The position numbers and the translations under genes were made by a program. Source: Curvularia sp. ZM96 (lineage: Eukaryota; Ascomycota; Dothideomycetes; Pleosporales; Pleosporaceae). Taken from it: a DNA stretch of 64,000 bases. Location: assembly GCA_022457065.1 (NCBI GenBank), contig JAJGBQ010000009.1, positions 186,001 to 250,000 on the forward strand. The letters are read 5' to 3'. Positions within the stretch are counted from its first letter, which is position 1; each line of letters starts with the position of its first letter. Below, piece after piece: positions 9,509 to 22,284 of this stretch. The notes under the pieces were generated by a model. That model saw only the letters and a list, made by a program, of their open reading frames with translations, was not told the DNA's origin and made no database searches.

Positions 9509-10633
9509 AATAAGTCTACTCGCGCCACCGTGTCGGATGGCGGAGCATTCGATCTGTCTGGTCGGAACCACCACCTGCCACCACCAACAATGAAGCTACC
9601 AAACCTTCGCAAACAAAAGCCTTCAGGAGTCCTTTTTGCTTGCAGTTCAGATGCATTGTATTTTATGTTTATATGTCTATATAAATTTGGTTATCAACTC
9701 AACATTGGTACACTGTTGCGATCATGCAGATGGCAGGGCTGTTGAGCGACCAAATGGCTCATCATCACGTATCATAATCATCCAAGGAATTAAGGCAGAT
9801 GAACAAAGTGCAAGCTAAATCCAGATAGAAGGCCCTCAGGCTTCTTCAATCAGTTTAAACCCTAACCTCTAACCTCCGAAGTGTTCAAACATGACAGGGA
9901 GCTCCGCCGGTTTGCGACACCGTAGCTCATTCTATCTGGGCCCCTGTGACTCTACTAAAGATTCTGCGCATCTCATTTTCCACCGCCTCTGCACCCGAAG
10001 ATATCGCTATACCTAGAGTACTGTCGACGACAGCGTTCGGAATACCAAGCTTGCGAACCCAATCTCAAGCCTGTTACAATGGGTCCCACCACCCGCCGTA
10101 GCCCCGACGAACCACTCCCAGAATTTCAAATCGTCCAAGCTGCCCCTGCCCTCTAATCAAGGGGCTTAATCAAGCCTACAAGGCTTACGTCTAACAATAA
10201 TACCTACACATAAACCCGACGCTGCTACAACTACAAAACCACCACGTGTGGCCGTAAAATCACACTGCGGAAAAAATTCGAGTCCGTGGCAATATAACAC
10301 AGCTCTATCAGACTATTCTACCAAAAACAATTGTGATAGCATATTTTGTATGGAGATTTACAGCCTTATGTTTGGTGGGCAGTCATATTGGACGTGGTGT
10401 TGCATTGGGTGAACTGTTGCACGCACTGACCACCTACACTAAGATGAGAACCAAAATGCATTCAAAAGCGGAAACTGCATATGCAAGTGACTATCTAACT
10501 GCGTTGTAAAATCATGTAAGTATTACAATCTCTCCTAGGACTTTTTTGTGATCGCTTTCGGCTAGATTTGCGTCTGTTGTTTTTTCGGAGTCCGGATCTA
10601 TCCGATCATACTCTAAAATGCTTCCAGTGCTCG
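9509..10633. other. Intergenic spacer
   Basis: No supported gene. A CCCTAACCTCTAACCT stretch (about 9857-9872) resembles degenerate telomere-type repeats. It is too short to call interstitial telomere sequence. Confidence 0.4.
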
Positions 10634-11980
10634 TTACGAACGGTTACGGATACAGCGCCAGCAGTTGACTACGTTGCAGCCACTACAATGCATGACAAAA
10701 GGAAGGTAGTCAGCGCCGCATTCCTCACAATCCTGCCCATCGGTGCGTTGCCAATCATGCTCGTGAGTAGCAGCTGGGTGCAACACGGGAGCAGGATTTT
10801 GGACGATGGGAACAAGAGGAAGCGGGCGCGTGAGATATTGCTCGTCCCACTGAGGGCAAGCGCAACGCTTCCACTGAACGCCACACAAGTAACAAAATTG
10901 ATGACGGCATCGACACCTATAACTACATGTCAGTATAGGCTGACTCATTCGAAATCACACTGCACTTAACGTCATATGGAAGCAACCCTGCAACAGTTCA
11001 ACCATGTGGTGGCACTTTGTGCACTGCTGCCACCTACTGCGCCTAGCCACGTCCATGAGGAGCTGGACGTGGGGATCGTTGGGACAAAGACCCTCGTGTT
11101 CGAAATTTTTGCAACGTATACATGTTCTTTGCTTGCAGAACACACAAAGCCCAACATCAGCTCTAATTTCTTTTGAGTGGATGAATTTTGAGCACTCTGC
11201 GTTCGAGCAGTACGTAGGGTTCGGCGTCGCGAGCTCTTCAACCTTAAGATCAAAATTTTTAACGAGCTCTTTCGGCAGAATGACGCGGCAAATGTCGAGT
11301 GGAACGGGTAGCCTGCAGCAGCGCGGAGGGAAGAGCGAAGTGTTGTCAATTGCGCTGGTGAACAAATCAATGAGGCAAACACGACAATACGTATGAGCCT
11401 CCGGCTTGCACTCAAGTACGAGTGTATCTTTACTTGAGACAACTTCCATGCATGCGCAGCACTTGGTAAGCATATCGGATCCGAGAATTGTGACCTTGGT
11501 GGCACTTTTCATGTCGCCAGCCTTCATAGTCTGGCTGGTGTTGGAAGATGCTCGATTCTCAGGCTGGCGGTCGAAAGCTGTTGCATAGAGTTCTTGTGCC
11601 ATATCCCACTGCTCATCGCTGCAAAGTTCGCGCGCGCGGCAAAGGCTGGCCTCATAGTCAGAGCGTTGCTTGACGTCTGAATCACTAGCTGCACGGCCTG
11701 CTAGTTGTATAGCGAGCTGATGGTCGCCGACTGCTTGCTTTTCTTCTTCCAAAAGCCTAGAGAAAGCTATCCGATTCTTGTGCTCTTCACTTAAAATTTT
11801 GAGTAAGAAGATTTGGTCGTTTAATATCTGGAGCTGCTGTCGAAGGTCCTGTCGCATGATCTGGAAACTTGTACGCGTATCGCCATTAGGAATATCCGCT
11901 TCGCCGTAGAGACCATTGAGGAGATCATCAATATCAGCAAGTTGCAGCTCGACTATAATTTTAGCTGTCTTGGGATCCAT
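10634..11980 (-). CDS. RBR (RING-IBR-RING) E3 ubiquitin ligase, copy 1
   Basis: Two exons (11980-10971 and 10916-10634; donor GTTAAG, acceptor TATAG) give 430 residues. The first half is helical and Glu/Gln-rich. RING1 begins at CCACMEVV and contains HTYCRVC and PPRCC. The IBR follows (YCSNAECSKFI, CVFCKQRTCIRC, C-N-H-like C-terminal). RING2 contains WQQCTKCHHMVE-LLQGCFHMTCRCRHQFCYLCG, with the catalytic Cys expected in the HMTCRC segment that is created by the splice. RBR ligases transfer ubiquitin through a RING2 thioester. The C-terminus has a further pair of C-x2-C motifs (CEECGADY, CSGCNVVNCWRC). It is a paralogue of the gene at 16111. Confidence 0.85.
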
Positions 11981-13915
11981 GAGGCAGGTACTTTATTGGT
12001 TAGGTAGTTGATAGTAGCGTGGTTCGTTTGCTAGCGACCCGAGACGGAGGAATCGTATCAAAAAAGATGTTTTGTGGGCTTCAGCGACGGTAAAACGAAA
12101 AGGCGAAACGTGTGATTCAAAGCCTATCTTTGGTACTATCGTCATCAAGCATAGATATCGACTGGTCCATGCCATCGATAAGGTACAGGATGCGGGGTAC
12201 ATATGTGCTGGTGAAACCTAATTCTTGGCAAAAACTCTGCTAATGAGCCTCATAACGAATGATTGCATCTAGTCAACCAGGTGCATAGTAACGTAACAAG
12301 CCACCTCCTCTTCTTCTTAGTATCGAATTACGCATTATCTCCTGTGTTTTACACGGGATCAAACAGCAATGTCACTAAGAAGCTTGTAGAATTAACTACC
12401 ATTTTTGTCTGTGCGTGGTGAACTTTTGTGCACATGACGTTTCACTGGATACTTCCGATAACCAAGTCCTGGCTAGACCCCTGGCATATAATCTAAGCGT
12501 AGATGACGTCAACTTTGTGAGAACCCGGCACCTAGCTGTACGACATATGTATTGGTAAGAACTACTTTATCATGTCGTGCCTTTTCCCGTATGTAGCCAA
12601 GTTGTGTCATTGGCTTTCTGGCTGCGAGCGGGACAAGCCACTACCTCAACAAGAAAAAGCAATGGCTATAATTACATCATAGGCAATTGAAGATGGTGTT
12701 AGATAGCATAGACAGTACATTGAGCACTTTTTTACTGCACCTCCACGTGCGACACTGTCCTAACCCAAGATACGAATGCAAAACCCTGTTGGACATATCT
12801 GCAGCTTCTCCAAGATGCTGGATTATATGGAGGAAGTCGATGTTTCCCCTCCTTCACCTTCGCTACCCTTTTGCGGCATTGTGCTGCTGTGTCATGATTA
12901 CAGAATGCTTACCCTTTTAATTGCGCTCACGCGCAGTAAGCAAGCACCATGGATGTAGCTTAAAACGCTGCGCCGCGATCATTCTAACCATGCCAGAGTC
13001 ACGTGACATGCACAGTGATCAGTACGTCTTGATACTATTGGCGCCATTCCTCATCACAATACAGCACCCACACATAGGCATGTCATAATTGAGCTGAAAG
13101 GACGGCAATTGTACCGGTATTAAGTGCAAGACGATCGGGATTGATACATATCACTATCAATACGGTCCTAAGGACGCCCGCAAACTGCTAACGCCCCACG
13201 GACCCGTTTAGATGATTCAACCTGGGCCGCTGCGCCGCAATTGTTCCCGCCGTGCTATAGTCACGTGATTGCTCATTAATGAACATGACCCAATAAATTA
13301 GGATGTTGCCTAACAGCTAGAGGCCATGTTCTGCGTTCTAAGATGTGCATATTCAAAGCCACGTCAGCCACCAACGAACTGTTCTCGACTACGTGGCATG
13401 CTGAGGGCCACAGCGTGCGAGGTGTCGCCGGACCACTGTGTCGCTCGGCCTCCGCACTTTAAAATAACTTTATCTCAGCTGGGTGTTACAAGTAACACGC
13501 AAAAGGATCCCTACCTAGCAAACGACGAGCGGTTGAAGGAACCACTTGGGATCACGTCAGAGGCGGCCACCGCGGGGCTAAGGTCACGTGACTACTGGCA
13601 TCCTGCCAAGACTGGACCACCGGAAGGCCAGTGGGGCGAGGGAGGACAGGACAGAAGGCAACGGGTATGTATAAGCATGGGTTGAATTTCATTGTTACAC
13701 TCGTTGTGGTCAACTCTCATACATAAGGTCTTCTCTTACCAAGATTGATACTTAGTTATTCTATCGCAACACAGAATTGATTTCTCTACTTCGGTTACAT
13801 CCATAACTCTTTTCCACTACGAATCGCCAGACAATCGCACAGCTTACCGCTGACAGCTGACTCGCCCTAACCCGGATCGAGCACTAGAGAAGTATAGCCA
13901 AACCCCGTGTAACTG
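11981..13915. other. Repeat-bearing intergenic region
   Basis: No supported gene. Copies of a dispersed repeat (family G, core CGCAATCCTTCCAACCATGC or variants followed by TCACGTGA) lie at about 12925-13040 and 13195-13290. A Pol II promoter-like stretch near 13665 precedes an A/T-rich leader that resembles an LTR, but no matching target duplication was found. Confidence 0.45.
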
Positions 13916-14113
13916 TACAGTCGCTAGCGATTGCGGCTTCACCTCTGTAGGCAGCGTTCCAAAAGTCCAGTCATCAGAAGATCGAGGATCGGCCAATCAC
14001 ACCAATGGTTCTGCTGCTGACTTCTTGTACTAAGCTATATAAGGAAGGTGGGGCTACTCAAATCCGTTGCGCAGCTGTGCGTAAGGGTGAAGCCGCAATC
14101 GCTAACGACTGTA
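13916..14113. repeat. MITE family A, complete copy
   Basis: A 198-bp unit with both terminal inverted repeats: left GCGATTGCGGCTTCACC, right GGTGAAGCCGCAATCGC, each followed or preceded by TACAGTCG-type ends. It is one of the best-preserved copies in the window. Confidence 0.85.
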
Positions 14114-14759
14114 ACAATCGCGACATGAGCCCTCCCAGGTGAGATAGTTGATATGGTGTTGACTGTGATCCGAATCGGATCCGGGTGTAAGGGGCTGCGC
14201 TCCGGGGAGCAATCGCGAGGTATACAAGAGATTGTATTCGATAGAGAGCTAAGCTTCTAGGCTATGTAGCTATCTATATACAATACCAGTTGCCTGAGCA
14301 ACGATCGGGCTGACAAGGTCCGGCGTCTGAGCGTTGTTCGGACGGTGCGCGCAGAATCCGGGTGCTGCTCAGGGCAACCGGATTCTGTGAGACGACACGA
14401 GATCCCATCGAGTAAGACCAAAGGGCACCAGCCCGTTACACCGGGCAAGATCCGACAATACCCCGCAGCTAGGGATATAAGGACGGGGCCTCATCGACTA
14501 CTGTTCGGTAGATTTTTGATATCCTTTCGTACCAGGCCTATGAGTGTCTACCGAATCTAGGTTCTTTGTTGTCCCACGCACTTCCATATGCCTCTGAGTG
14601 ACACTTCCACCGTTACTGATCTGATAGTCTTGCTCGCGCCATTACAGTAACACCTCGCTTGTAGCGCGGGACGGCCCGGGTTCGGCCGTTGCTACGACGC
14701 AATTGCTGCTATTGGCCGTTACATACATACCACTGGCCGTTTCCATACATATGTAGCAG

Positions 14760-14876
14760 GGGAGCATGGGAGAAGAAAATTACAACCACTCTTCAAGATG
14801 GCTTATGCGAATGGATCATCCTCTTAGCGTGCGTGTGCACTGACGGATCAGCACTGATGCTAAGCCTTATCTAGCT
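14760..14876 (+). pseudogene. Fot1/pogo transposase fragment
   Basis: A reading frame containing LQDGLCEWIILLACVCTDGS aligns with IQDGSREWITLLACICADGS of the larger transposase at 39734-41605. Only about 35 codons of the DDE domain survive, and a stop (TAG at 14872-14874) follows. It is a relic with no function expected. Confidence 0.65.
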
Positions 14877-16110
14877 ACTAGACAACAAGCTTATCTGTAT
14901 TCGGCTATTTGCGAACATGAGCTGTCGCAATACCCACATTAGGTTAGCATCGCTATCTAAGAATAGAGGCTCCTGCATGTTATGTTAGCTCTAACTTCAA
15001 ATCAATTTGTGTCAGAAATCGAGATTTCTCAGCAAGATGTAGTTGGCAAAACCCGGTGACTAACACTGTTGGAAGCCATTGCATTTAGCAATAATGCTGT
15101 GTTAATTGCTTTTTCAGCATTCGAGAACCAGTCCATGCGTAGCATGTAGCTGCTTGCCACGAAACCCCGCATCTTCTCGTCTTCTTCTCAAGCCTCTCAT
15201 ATAGCGAGTTCATTCAAGTCGAGAATTGACTTTTCTATTCTTTACTCTGCAAAGTCATCCAGAATCTGTTATGTACAAGCGGCTCCAACCTTCGAAGAGT
15301 GAGTTTTATTTCTAATGCCGACCCGGTTAAGTTAAAGCTCGACAGGTTTATCCAATCACCTCAGTTCACCTTCTTTGTTGGCTAGGAGGGAAAGCCTGTC
15401 GTGGTGCATGCGGCTGCGGTTGCTGCTACTAGTCCGCAACTAGATGTACTTGTTAGCTCGGTAGAGTTTACAGCCAATCGCAGTGAGTCGCCATACGCAC
15501 CACTAGCTGTCAGCAACAGCATGAGCATGAGCGTCAGAAGCTTGGCGCAGCTTGGTATGGGTAACGTGCTTATGATCAGCATCAGCATCAGCATCGGTCA
15601 CTCAACAAGAAGAGACAATGATCGGCAGGCCAATCAACGTGTGTCAAGGGAGGCACAGTCAATTAACCAACCCTCCCTACAGTAAGTTCCGGGACCCTAC
15701 AGAACGTGTTAGGGCAAATGAGGGGTAATAACGTTAACTGACATTACTTCAGATTCTCGCCGCACGGCTCACCTAGACAAGGAACCACTGAGGTTGCGTT
15801 AGTGCACTTAATATCTGTTCGTCATTGCAGATCATCATTGCATCACTACAGGCAGTTTGGCCAATAAATGGATGCTTGACACAATCTATCTGCAAGTCAT
15901 CGGGGTGGATCCCTTGTGTACCAGTTTCCATGCTGCTAAATCCCAAACGGACTGCGTCAAGCAGCCATCCGTTAGTCATAATAAACGCTCTCTGCTCAGA
16001 AATTAACAAAGATCTAATGATGAGTAGATAAGGATATCGATTTCTCTTGCATATCTCGGGAACTGCAACTTTGCTCCTACTGAGCCCCCAGTACATAATT
16101 TATATTTAGC
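14877..16110. other. Intergenic region with short tandem repeats
   Basis: No supported gene. ATCAGC-type hexamer repeats occur at about 15574-15598 (GATCAGCATCAGCATCAGCA) and GAGCAT repeats near 15519-15533. Several short open frames on both strands have no recognisable features. Confidence 0.4.
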
Positions 16111-17546
16111 ATGAGTACCTTCCATACCACCGACCATCCCATCTGTCCAAGCCACCTCGATGACTGTATCACCGCTCTAACCTTCCAACTCGAAGAAATA
16201 ACATACCATAATGAGACGTCCGATAAAGGGAAATACCCTGCCGACAAGGTTCCAGACCACAACATCGCGTGTGTCAGTTATTTATCGGAAATCAGAGACC
16301 ATTTGCAGCTCCTGGAAGATACCAAATTCGCCTACAGCATTGCTAATGCTGTTTATACAGACGCTGAACTCATTACTCAGATGTTCCAGCAGGAGGCCCA
16401 AGCGCAAGATGACAGAATCTATGCCGGACAAATCAGCACGGATCATCCTCTTGAATATGAAGCGCCTCCGCCTTATACAGAGAAGCTACGTCAGGACTTC
16501 ATAGACAACGAAATTACATCCTGTTTGGCAGCAATGTTGACAGCAGATGATTCACTTCATGAGGACACTACCTCAGAGACTGATCCTTCGGTTTCTTCTA
16601 CCCAATGTCAGGCGAAGGCGCTCGGCCACCTGTCGTGCGAGCAATTTGAGTGTTGTGCTTGCCGAGGTGACTTTCGTTTGGCCTCGGTCAAAAAACTCGA
16701 ATGTGGTCATCTATACTGTTCCGACTGTATCAAGCGAGTTGTTATGCGCGCGACGGTCGAGCATGATCTTGTGTACATGCCACCAAGGTGCTGCGGTACC
16801 CCAATCACTCGATCTCTCATCGTCAGCAGCTTGACAGCCGAAGAGCTAGAAGAATTTGAACTCACGGAAAAAGAAAAAGACACGAGAGAAAAAACATACT
16901 GCGCCAATAGCGATTGTAGGAAGTTCATTGCGCCCGTACATATTAAATCGGGCGAAGCGACGTGTCCTCGCTGCAAGCATAAGACTTGCAGCACATGCAA
17001 GAACCATTACCACGAAGACGACTGCCCTGCAGACCTTGACCTCCGAGCGACCCTAGACCTAGGACAAACAAAGCGCTGGCAACGGTGCTTCTCATGCCAA
17101 GCTCTCGTAGAGATAGATTGGGGCTGTAATCACATGACGTGAACAAAACCCCTTCTTATGTTATGTACGCAAACTGACTCTATACCAGATGTCGTTGTGG
17201 CGCACAATTCTGTTATCAATGCGGTATAGAATGGCGTGGTTGTCGATGTGCTCTTTGGGAAGAGCAGAATCTATATCGTCGTGCAGAACAGATTGTGGAC
17301 CGAGCAGTGGGTGGATACATTCCACCACATTTACGTCAACAACGCCTTAACGAAGTACAAGAAGAGCTTCGCGACAATGATGAGTGTAATCATTACGGAC
17401 GGAAGAAGTTCTCGATGATTACTGAAGGCGCCCCCAGGCGAGGGTTTCGTTGTGAGATGTGCAATGCCAGACATCGGAACTTCATCCTTCGATGCAAAAG
17501 CTGCCAACTGGATGTCTGTGCCGACTGTCGCCGCAATCGGGTTTGA
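16111..17546 (+). CDS. RBR (RING-IBR-RING) E3 ubiquitin ligase, copy 2
   Basis: Two exons (16111-17138 and 17189-17546; donor GTGAAC, acceptor ACCAG) give 461 residues. After a helical N-terminal region comes RING1 (CCACRGDF, CGHLYCSDCI, PPRCCG). The IBR is YCANSDCRKFI, CPRCKHKTCSTC and HEDDCPAD. RING2 spans the intron: WQRCFSCQALVEIDWGCNHMT joins CRCGAQFCYQCG, which holds the expected catalytic Cys. A C-terminal zinc-like pair (CEMCNARH, CKSCQLDVCADC) ends the protein, exactly as in the gene at 10634-11980. Domain order and the intron position before the RING2 Cys are shared, so the two genes are paralogues. Substrates are unknown. Confidence 0.88.
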
Positions 17547-18556
17547 GTCTGTTTCATCTGAAGAAGCGAAGCGTAGTCCTTATGGCGTCTTTGATGTACT
17601 TGAAGACTGCTTCCTGCCTAGAAAAAATTAACGATAAGCCTTGATGCCAGTAACGAATAAAATATGTACGTATTAACTATGCAATTCTTCTAGTTTAGCT
17701 TACTTCACGCACATGGGTAACTATTGGTCGCCGGTTTACATTGCCTAGACTGTTTCTATAGTCATAAGACGGCATAGCTGTGCTATACAGTCAATCGACA
17801 AAAGTTTGTTCGCGCGAGGCACGAGCCTTCCCTAGGTACTACTACTTGAAACGTTGCCCCGCAATCCTTCCAACCATGCCGCAATCACGTGACCTAGCCC
17901 GTGATCAGTACATCTTGGCACTACTGAGTCACTGAGCACTCTGCATATCGAATTAGAAGATGCTCAGTGGTCATTAACTCCTGGAAAGACTGAGTAACCA
18001 AGCAGATTGCATGAAGCACTAGTATATAGCAACAGACAATGAACTCTTATACTTCATTGTGTCCAACTTCACACGGCCTAAATTTGGGCACTTTGATTGG
18101 GAACGCAGAGTTCGGGTTCCTCAAAAAGAGCCGCTTAAATTGCAAAAGCCTGCGGCAGCTCACCTACATCCTCACCAATGTCATCGATAGTACCCCATGC
18201 CGACGTCACAATACTCTAATTGCGGTCTGCGCGCTATCCTCGATCTCCCTATTTCTTCTGTCGCCTACATGCATGCCAAATTTCATAGCACGAGGACAGG
18301 GGAAGCTAGCAAGGCAAGAACGAGTTTTGTGACGATTGTTCGGCTAGTTACAACTTGAAGTCTAAGTTATTCCGATCTACTCTGGGCGCTAGCCGCAAAA
18401 TTGACTTTACGATGTCCTACTCTGACACAACCCAACTTCCGCGCCATCTGCCAGGTACCCAAATCTCTCGTATGAACACGCATACATATATTGACGCCAA
18501 AGTCACTAACTATTCTGTAGTCAGTCAAGTCTTGTCTCAGCGGCTCTTGGAGATTG
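17547..18556. other. Intergenic region with family G repeat
   Basis: A family G repeat copy lies at about 17835-17935 (CCCCGCAATCCTTCCAACCATGC followed by CAATCACGTGAC and a GATCAGTACATCTTG stretch shared with 13018-13032). An open frame at 18039-18332 has no recognisable motifs and is not called. Confidence 0.5.
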
Positions 18557-18826
18557 CTAACCCTGTTGTGCCTTCGAAATCATCTCACCATAACAACCAT
18601 TGCAGCAAAGATGGTTCCACTGATTAGAACGTATAGCCACAAGTTTTGACTTCTTCGCTCCATCGCACCGACTGCACAAAAAATTGGTAGGCGAGGCGAG
18701 CCGATGTAGTGTCCAAATCCCTCGAGGCAGGTATTGCTTGATCACTTGGGGCAAGTTTGCAATCACGCTCTCAGTATCTTCATAGACCAAAGTATTTCCA
18801 ACATCTTGTTTAGACTCCTGTGTCAT
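18557..18826 (-). CDS. Small zinc-binding protein
   Basis: An 89-residue protein with a helical N-terminus. Its second half contains FLCSRCDGAKKSKLVAI and WNHLCCNGCYGEMIS, two CxxC pairs that look like one zinc ribbon. I have a recollection of similar short fungal hypothetical proteins with a C-S-R-C ... C-x-x-C-Y-G arrangement, but no function is known to me. ATG at 18826 is the only in-frame start. It may be an intact orphan or a trimmed piece of a larger protein. Confidence 0.6.
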   Translation of the reverse strand: MTQESKQDVGNTLVYEDTESVIANLPQVIKQYLPRGIWTLHRLASPTNFLCSRCDGAKKSKLVAIRSNQWNHLCCNGCYGEMISKAQQG

Positions 18827-19582
18827 GGTCTGTAGTGAAAAATGAATTGAAAGATTTTGCTGGCGTCAACGTGGAAGGGCTTATAGAGGACGAGGTCGGG
18901 ACTGATAGCATTTCTTATTTTACCCGCCACTTAAATCAACTCGAGCATGCTGAGTTGGTCGTGCGTGATTATCTGCCGTCTCCTTGTTACTGTTGTCACA
19001 AAGGTTGGATGATTATGCAAGCACCTTAGTCCAAGCATTACCCCCTTAGCTGCACTAGCCCCTCTATATATTTTTGGGTGCATCTTTAGTCGCATAAAGG
19101 ACCAGATGGAAGATATAGTGGCTATCATGGTGGAGGCACTTCTGTCGACGAGCTTTCGGATGAACTGAAAGTTGACGCTTCGCGACAGAATGCAAAAGCT
19201 ATTGGGGGCCTTGCCTTTGCATATGTACATTGAAAAAGAATTCGAGATCAGACGCCCTGATATTACCTGCTCCCTAAAGAGTTGTGTATAGGGAAGAAAG
19301 CCGGAGTTACGAGACCTGGTTGTTGTTTGATGCGAGATTGAAGATTAATGCGAGGACCGGTACAGTAACATACTTTGCAGCGAGAAGATCAAGTTGCTTC
19401 GAAACAAGGCGTAATACAGTAGATGTTCTGGTTGGCAAGCTCACTTATCAGTTGAAGATTGGGAGAGTTTTCGTCTTCAAAAATTGCAAGATCTAAATAT
19501 GGTGTTGATCGATACCTGTGCCAATTGCAATCCATTCTAGCGGTAAGTCTGCCATATTGCCTTAGCACAACTTGTTAATTAA
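18827..19582. other. Intergenic spacer
   Basis: Short open frames occur on both strands, none with recognisable motifs. Nothing can be supported here. Confidence 0.4.
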
Positions 19583-21579
19583 CTACTGTAGTCTCCGCCA
19601 TTCTGTATAGTGTTCGATTCCACTGGAGCAAGATGAAAGCAGAAGATCGAATTCCTCCTGCGAACCAATCTCGTCTGGTTTAAGCTTTAGCTTCAGAGGC
19701 CATGGTTCTATAATCTTGTTTCTCTCCTTCATCGTTAATCCTGCGCCACTAGCCGCAGACTCGAACTTTTGGAATTTCATGTACCTACACATTGATCAAT
19801 TGCATGTTCTGGCCACAAATTCTACAACTCGACCCACATTTGGAAGTAATTTTCGGCATCTAATGCGAGTGTCCGACTGTCCCAAACTTTATAAGAGTAT
19901 GCTCCTTGGCGTAAAACCTCGACAATATCTAAACTTTCGGGTAGATACTGGGCCAGGAAATCGATATCAGGTATCGTATCTGTTCCTGTCATTTTTACCA
20001 TTTCCATCACCGCGTTTAAGTAGCAGGTTATGATCGTTGCATCAGCATTCTCTGCTGTTGCCTGGAGGAGTGGAGCAAAGAGAGACAAAACGCGACGTGT
20101 CCCTACGTAACCTGCATCGGATATATTTGAGACCTATGAATGCTGTAAATCTGGAGCGTGAATAAAATGCTAAATATACTTACCTCGATCCTGTCATACG
20201 ACAGTGGCACTAGTAGCCGTGGGAGTGTGGTTGCATCGACGTTGAATAATTCGAGACACAGATTGAGGTTGGACAGGCGGTATAGAAATGCCTGAAACTC
20301 CTCACGCAAGTACACGAACAACTTCCCGTATATGTCACAAGACGGCTTCCATGGAATTTGATAGACATCTCTGATACACCAACCCGCCATGGGATCTGAC
20401 TTGTCGTCGAAAGGCCAGCAATCACCTGTCTGGAACATTGTTCTGGTACTCGTTAGCTGATGAAACATATGTAACATATAGATCTCGCTTACGGATTTGG
20501 AATATCGAAGTCAGTCCGAGGATGACCAAAGGGGAGCAACAAGCCATCACGCCGAAATTTTCGCTTTGCGAGGCGCATGGATGGGCTTGCATCCTTGTAA
20601 TACCATCTGTCCCTATAATCAGCTCTCTCTGGGGACAACATCACCGCTTCGCGGATTTTCTTTGCAGATTGTTGTGTCAATCCAGCGGGAACCTTAAGAT
20701 ACTCTGCGACCAATGGCCATCTATCTGGCGGAAGCGTGATCGACAAAATCTTGGATCGAGAGAATGTCCAGGTTTTCCTGACCATGCCTTGATGTACAGC
20801 CTCTGTAGTGTGAGTGCGGCTGTCTCCGAGCAGCTTGCCGATTTCACTTTTTAGCGAAGTAGCTAAACTTTTTGGAATAAAGGCGGAGTACCACACATGG
20901 ATTAGTGCCTCGACTGTAGAGTCAAATGAAGGTTGACTCGAAGTTTTGTTGTTGAGAGAAGCGAAAATCAGGAGAAGTATCACCGCATTGCGCGCCACGA
21001 CATCAAACTCCCAGTCGTTGACTGTGATGTCTATTTGACGACTGAAAGAATCCGGTAAACTACGGATAGTTTTGATCAAGTTCCTGAGGTCACCGGAGGC
21101 TACACGTGATCAGCTGCACGAGACGAAAAGCATTTTCGTAAAGCTTACCTGCAAAGAGCAATTTGATATCTTTGTCGTACCCCTGGCCTTCGTTTTCATG
21201 TATTCGCAGGATGTCGATTGCTGGAACATTCCCCCAAAGATACTTGCTAGAGCCGAAGGGGTTGTGCAGGTTCCTCGAGGCATCACCGTTCGCCCATATG
21301 GGTGCCCGATTGGCACGGTCCCACTCTGGCGTCCAGCTTGACTTATTGAGAGGACTTCTGCATTCTACTTTGTGAATGGGCCAGTGCAGCCGTTGGCAAG
21401 CTGCTCCGAAATACTTGGTGATTGTTTAGATATGGGCATTGCCTCGTAAGGTGATTTCTGATGCTCACCGCCACAAGCTTGCAATTCTTGCAAGCAAACA
21501 AACCTTCGGATTTGCAAGACTCAGTAACAGCCTGATTCGCACATCGAAGGGGTAAAGCAGAATTGAAGTTCATGGCCAT
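19583..21579 (-). CDS. MYND zinc finger and DUF4470 protein
   Basis: Six exons (21579-21469, 21413-21149, 21099-20493, 20442-20184, 20133-19838, 19784-19583) splice in frame to 579 residues. The MYND finger is split by intron 1: CANQAVTESC and FACKNCKLV join YFGAACQRLHWPIHKVEC. The finger has a Phe where most MYND fingers have Tyr-Cys, so one zinc ligand may be missing. The DUF4470 part follows (LWGNVPAIDILRIHENEGQG, LLFAASGDLRNLIKTIRSLP). The rest matches the long helical tail of this large ascomycete family (YLKVPAGLT, DRWYYKDASPSMRLAKR, SDAGYVGT, EPWPLKLKLKP). The family is thought to mediate protein contacts; the role is unknown. The final splice (donor GTGGGT) is the least certain. Confidence 0.82.
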
Positions 21580-22284
21580 GATGCCACAGTAGACTAGACG
21601 ACAATAAGTCGGACCAATCCTTGCGTATAAAGGGAAGATGGCCCTACGCTCTTCTTGTCTACCTCTCGACGTCAAAAGCAAGGTACTGAGGCCGCCCACA
21701 TACCACCAAGCTAGCGCACACATATATTCTGCAGCCGCGCCATGGCGTTGCGTGCATCACCAAATTCGCGCCTGAGCATATACTTCATGGTGGCAAACAC
21801 ATTTTGCGCGGCCAATTAGCGGTAACTAGGTGGCGAAACTAACCTCACGGAATTGCGATGCGCAGTAAGTTCTAGTGCAGCCATTTTCTGGGGTTGTGAT
21901 CAAGGCAACGACTCCAATGACCCTTAGACACGGATCATGATTGGCCTAGCGCTGGAGATTCTCAAGATTTATGGGCCCATCCGATGTTTGTTAGCATCAC
22001 AAAATACGTTTGCGAACATGAAGCAGCAGATGTAATCGCTTATCGACTAAAGATGCATACAGCCACTATATGCATGACTCGTAACGAGGGCAACCTATAG
22101 CAAGGCTCTGGTATGAGCCAATGCCAGCGGAATGGCCAAAGTGTGCGCTCTGGCCACCTTTGACGTCAAATAGCGGGCTAATGAGCTGACGTGAATCAGA
22201 CAACTGCAGTATGTGGGACACACCCACCTACTTCATCTGAAAGTGCAAATCAGTGCTGTGCTATTATTCCCAAGCGCTAATGCG
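21580..22284. other. Intergenic spacer
   Basis: No supported gene or repeat was recognised between the MYND-DUF4470 start and the inverted FtsJ copy. Confidence 0.4.

Noticed and set aside
9857..9872. Telomere-like CCCTAACCTCTAACCT
   Set aside because: Only two degenerate units; could be chance.
13300..13800. Promoter-like stretch resembling an LTR (TATA-like box, TTACA end)
   Set aside because: No second LTR, no target duplication and no internal coding sequence.
14110..14450. Possible solo LTR beginning TGTAAC and ending GTTACA
   Set aside because: The ends are loosely inverted but no target duplication was found, and the left edge overlaps the end of a MITE A copy.
15773..16096. 107-codon minus-strand open frame
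   Set aside because: No motif or homologous feature recognised; it lies in a gene-poor stretch.
18039..18332. 97-codon plus-strand open frame with a hydrophobic C-terminal stretch
   Set aside because: No recognisable family, no splice or promoter support.
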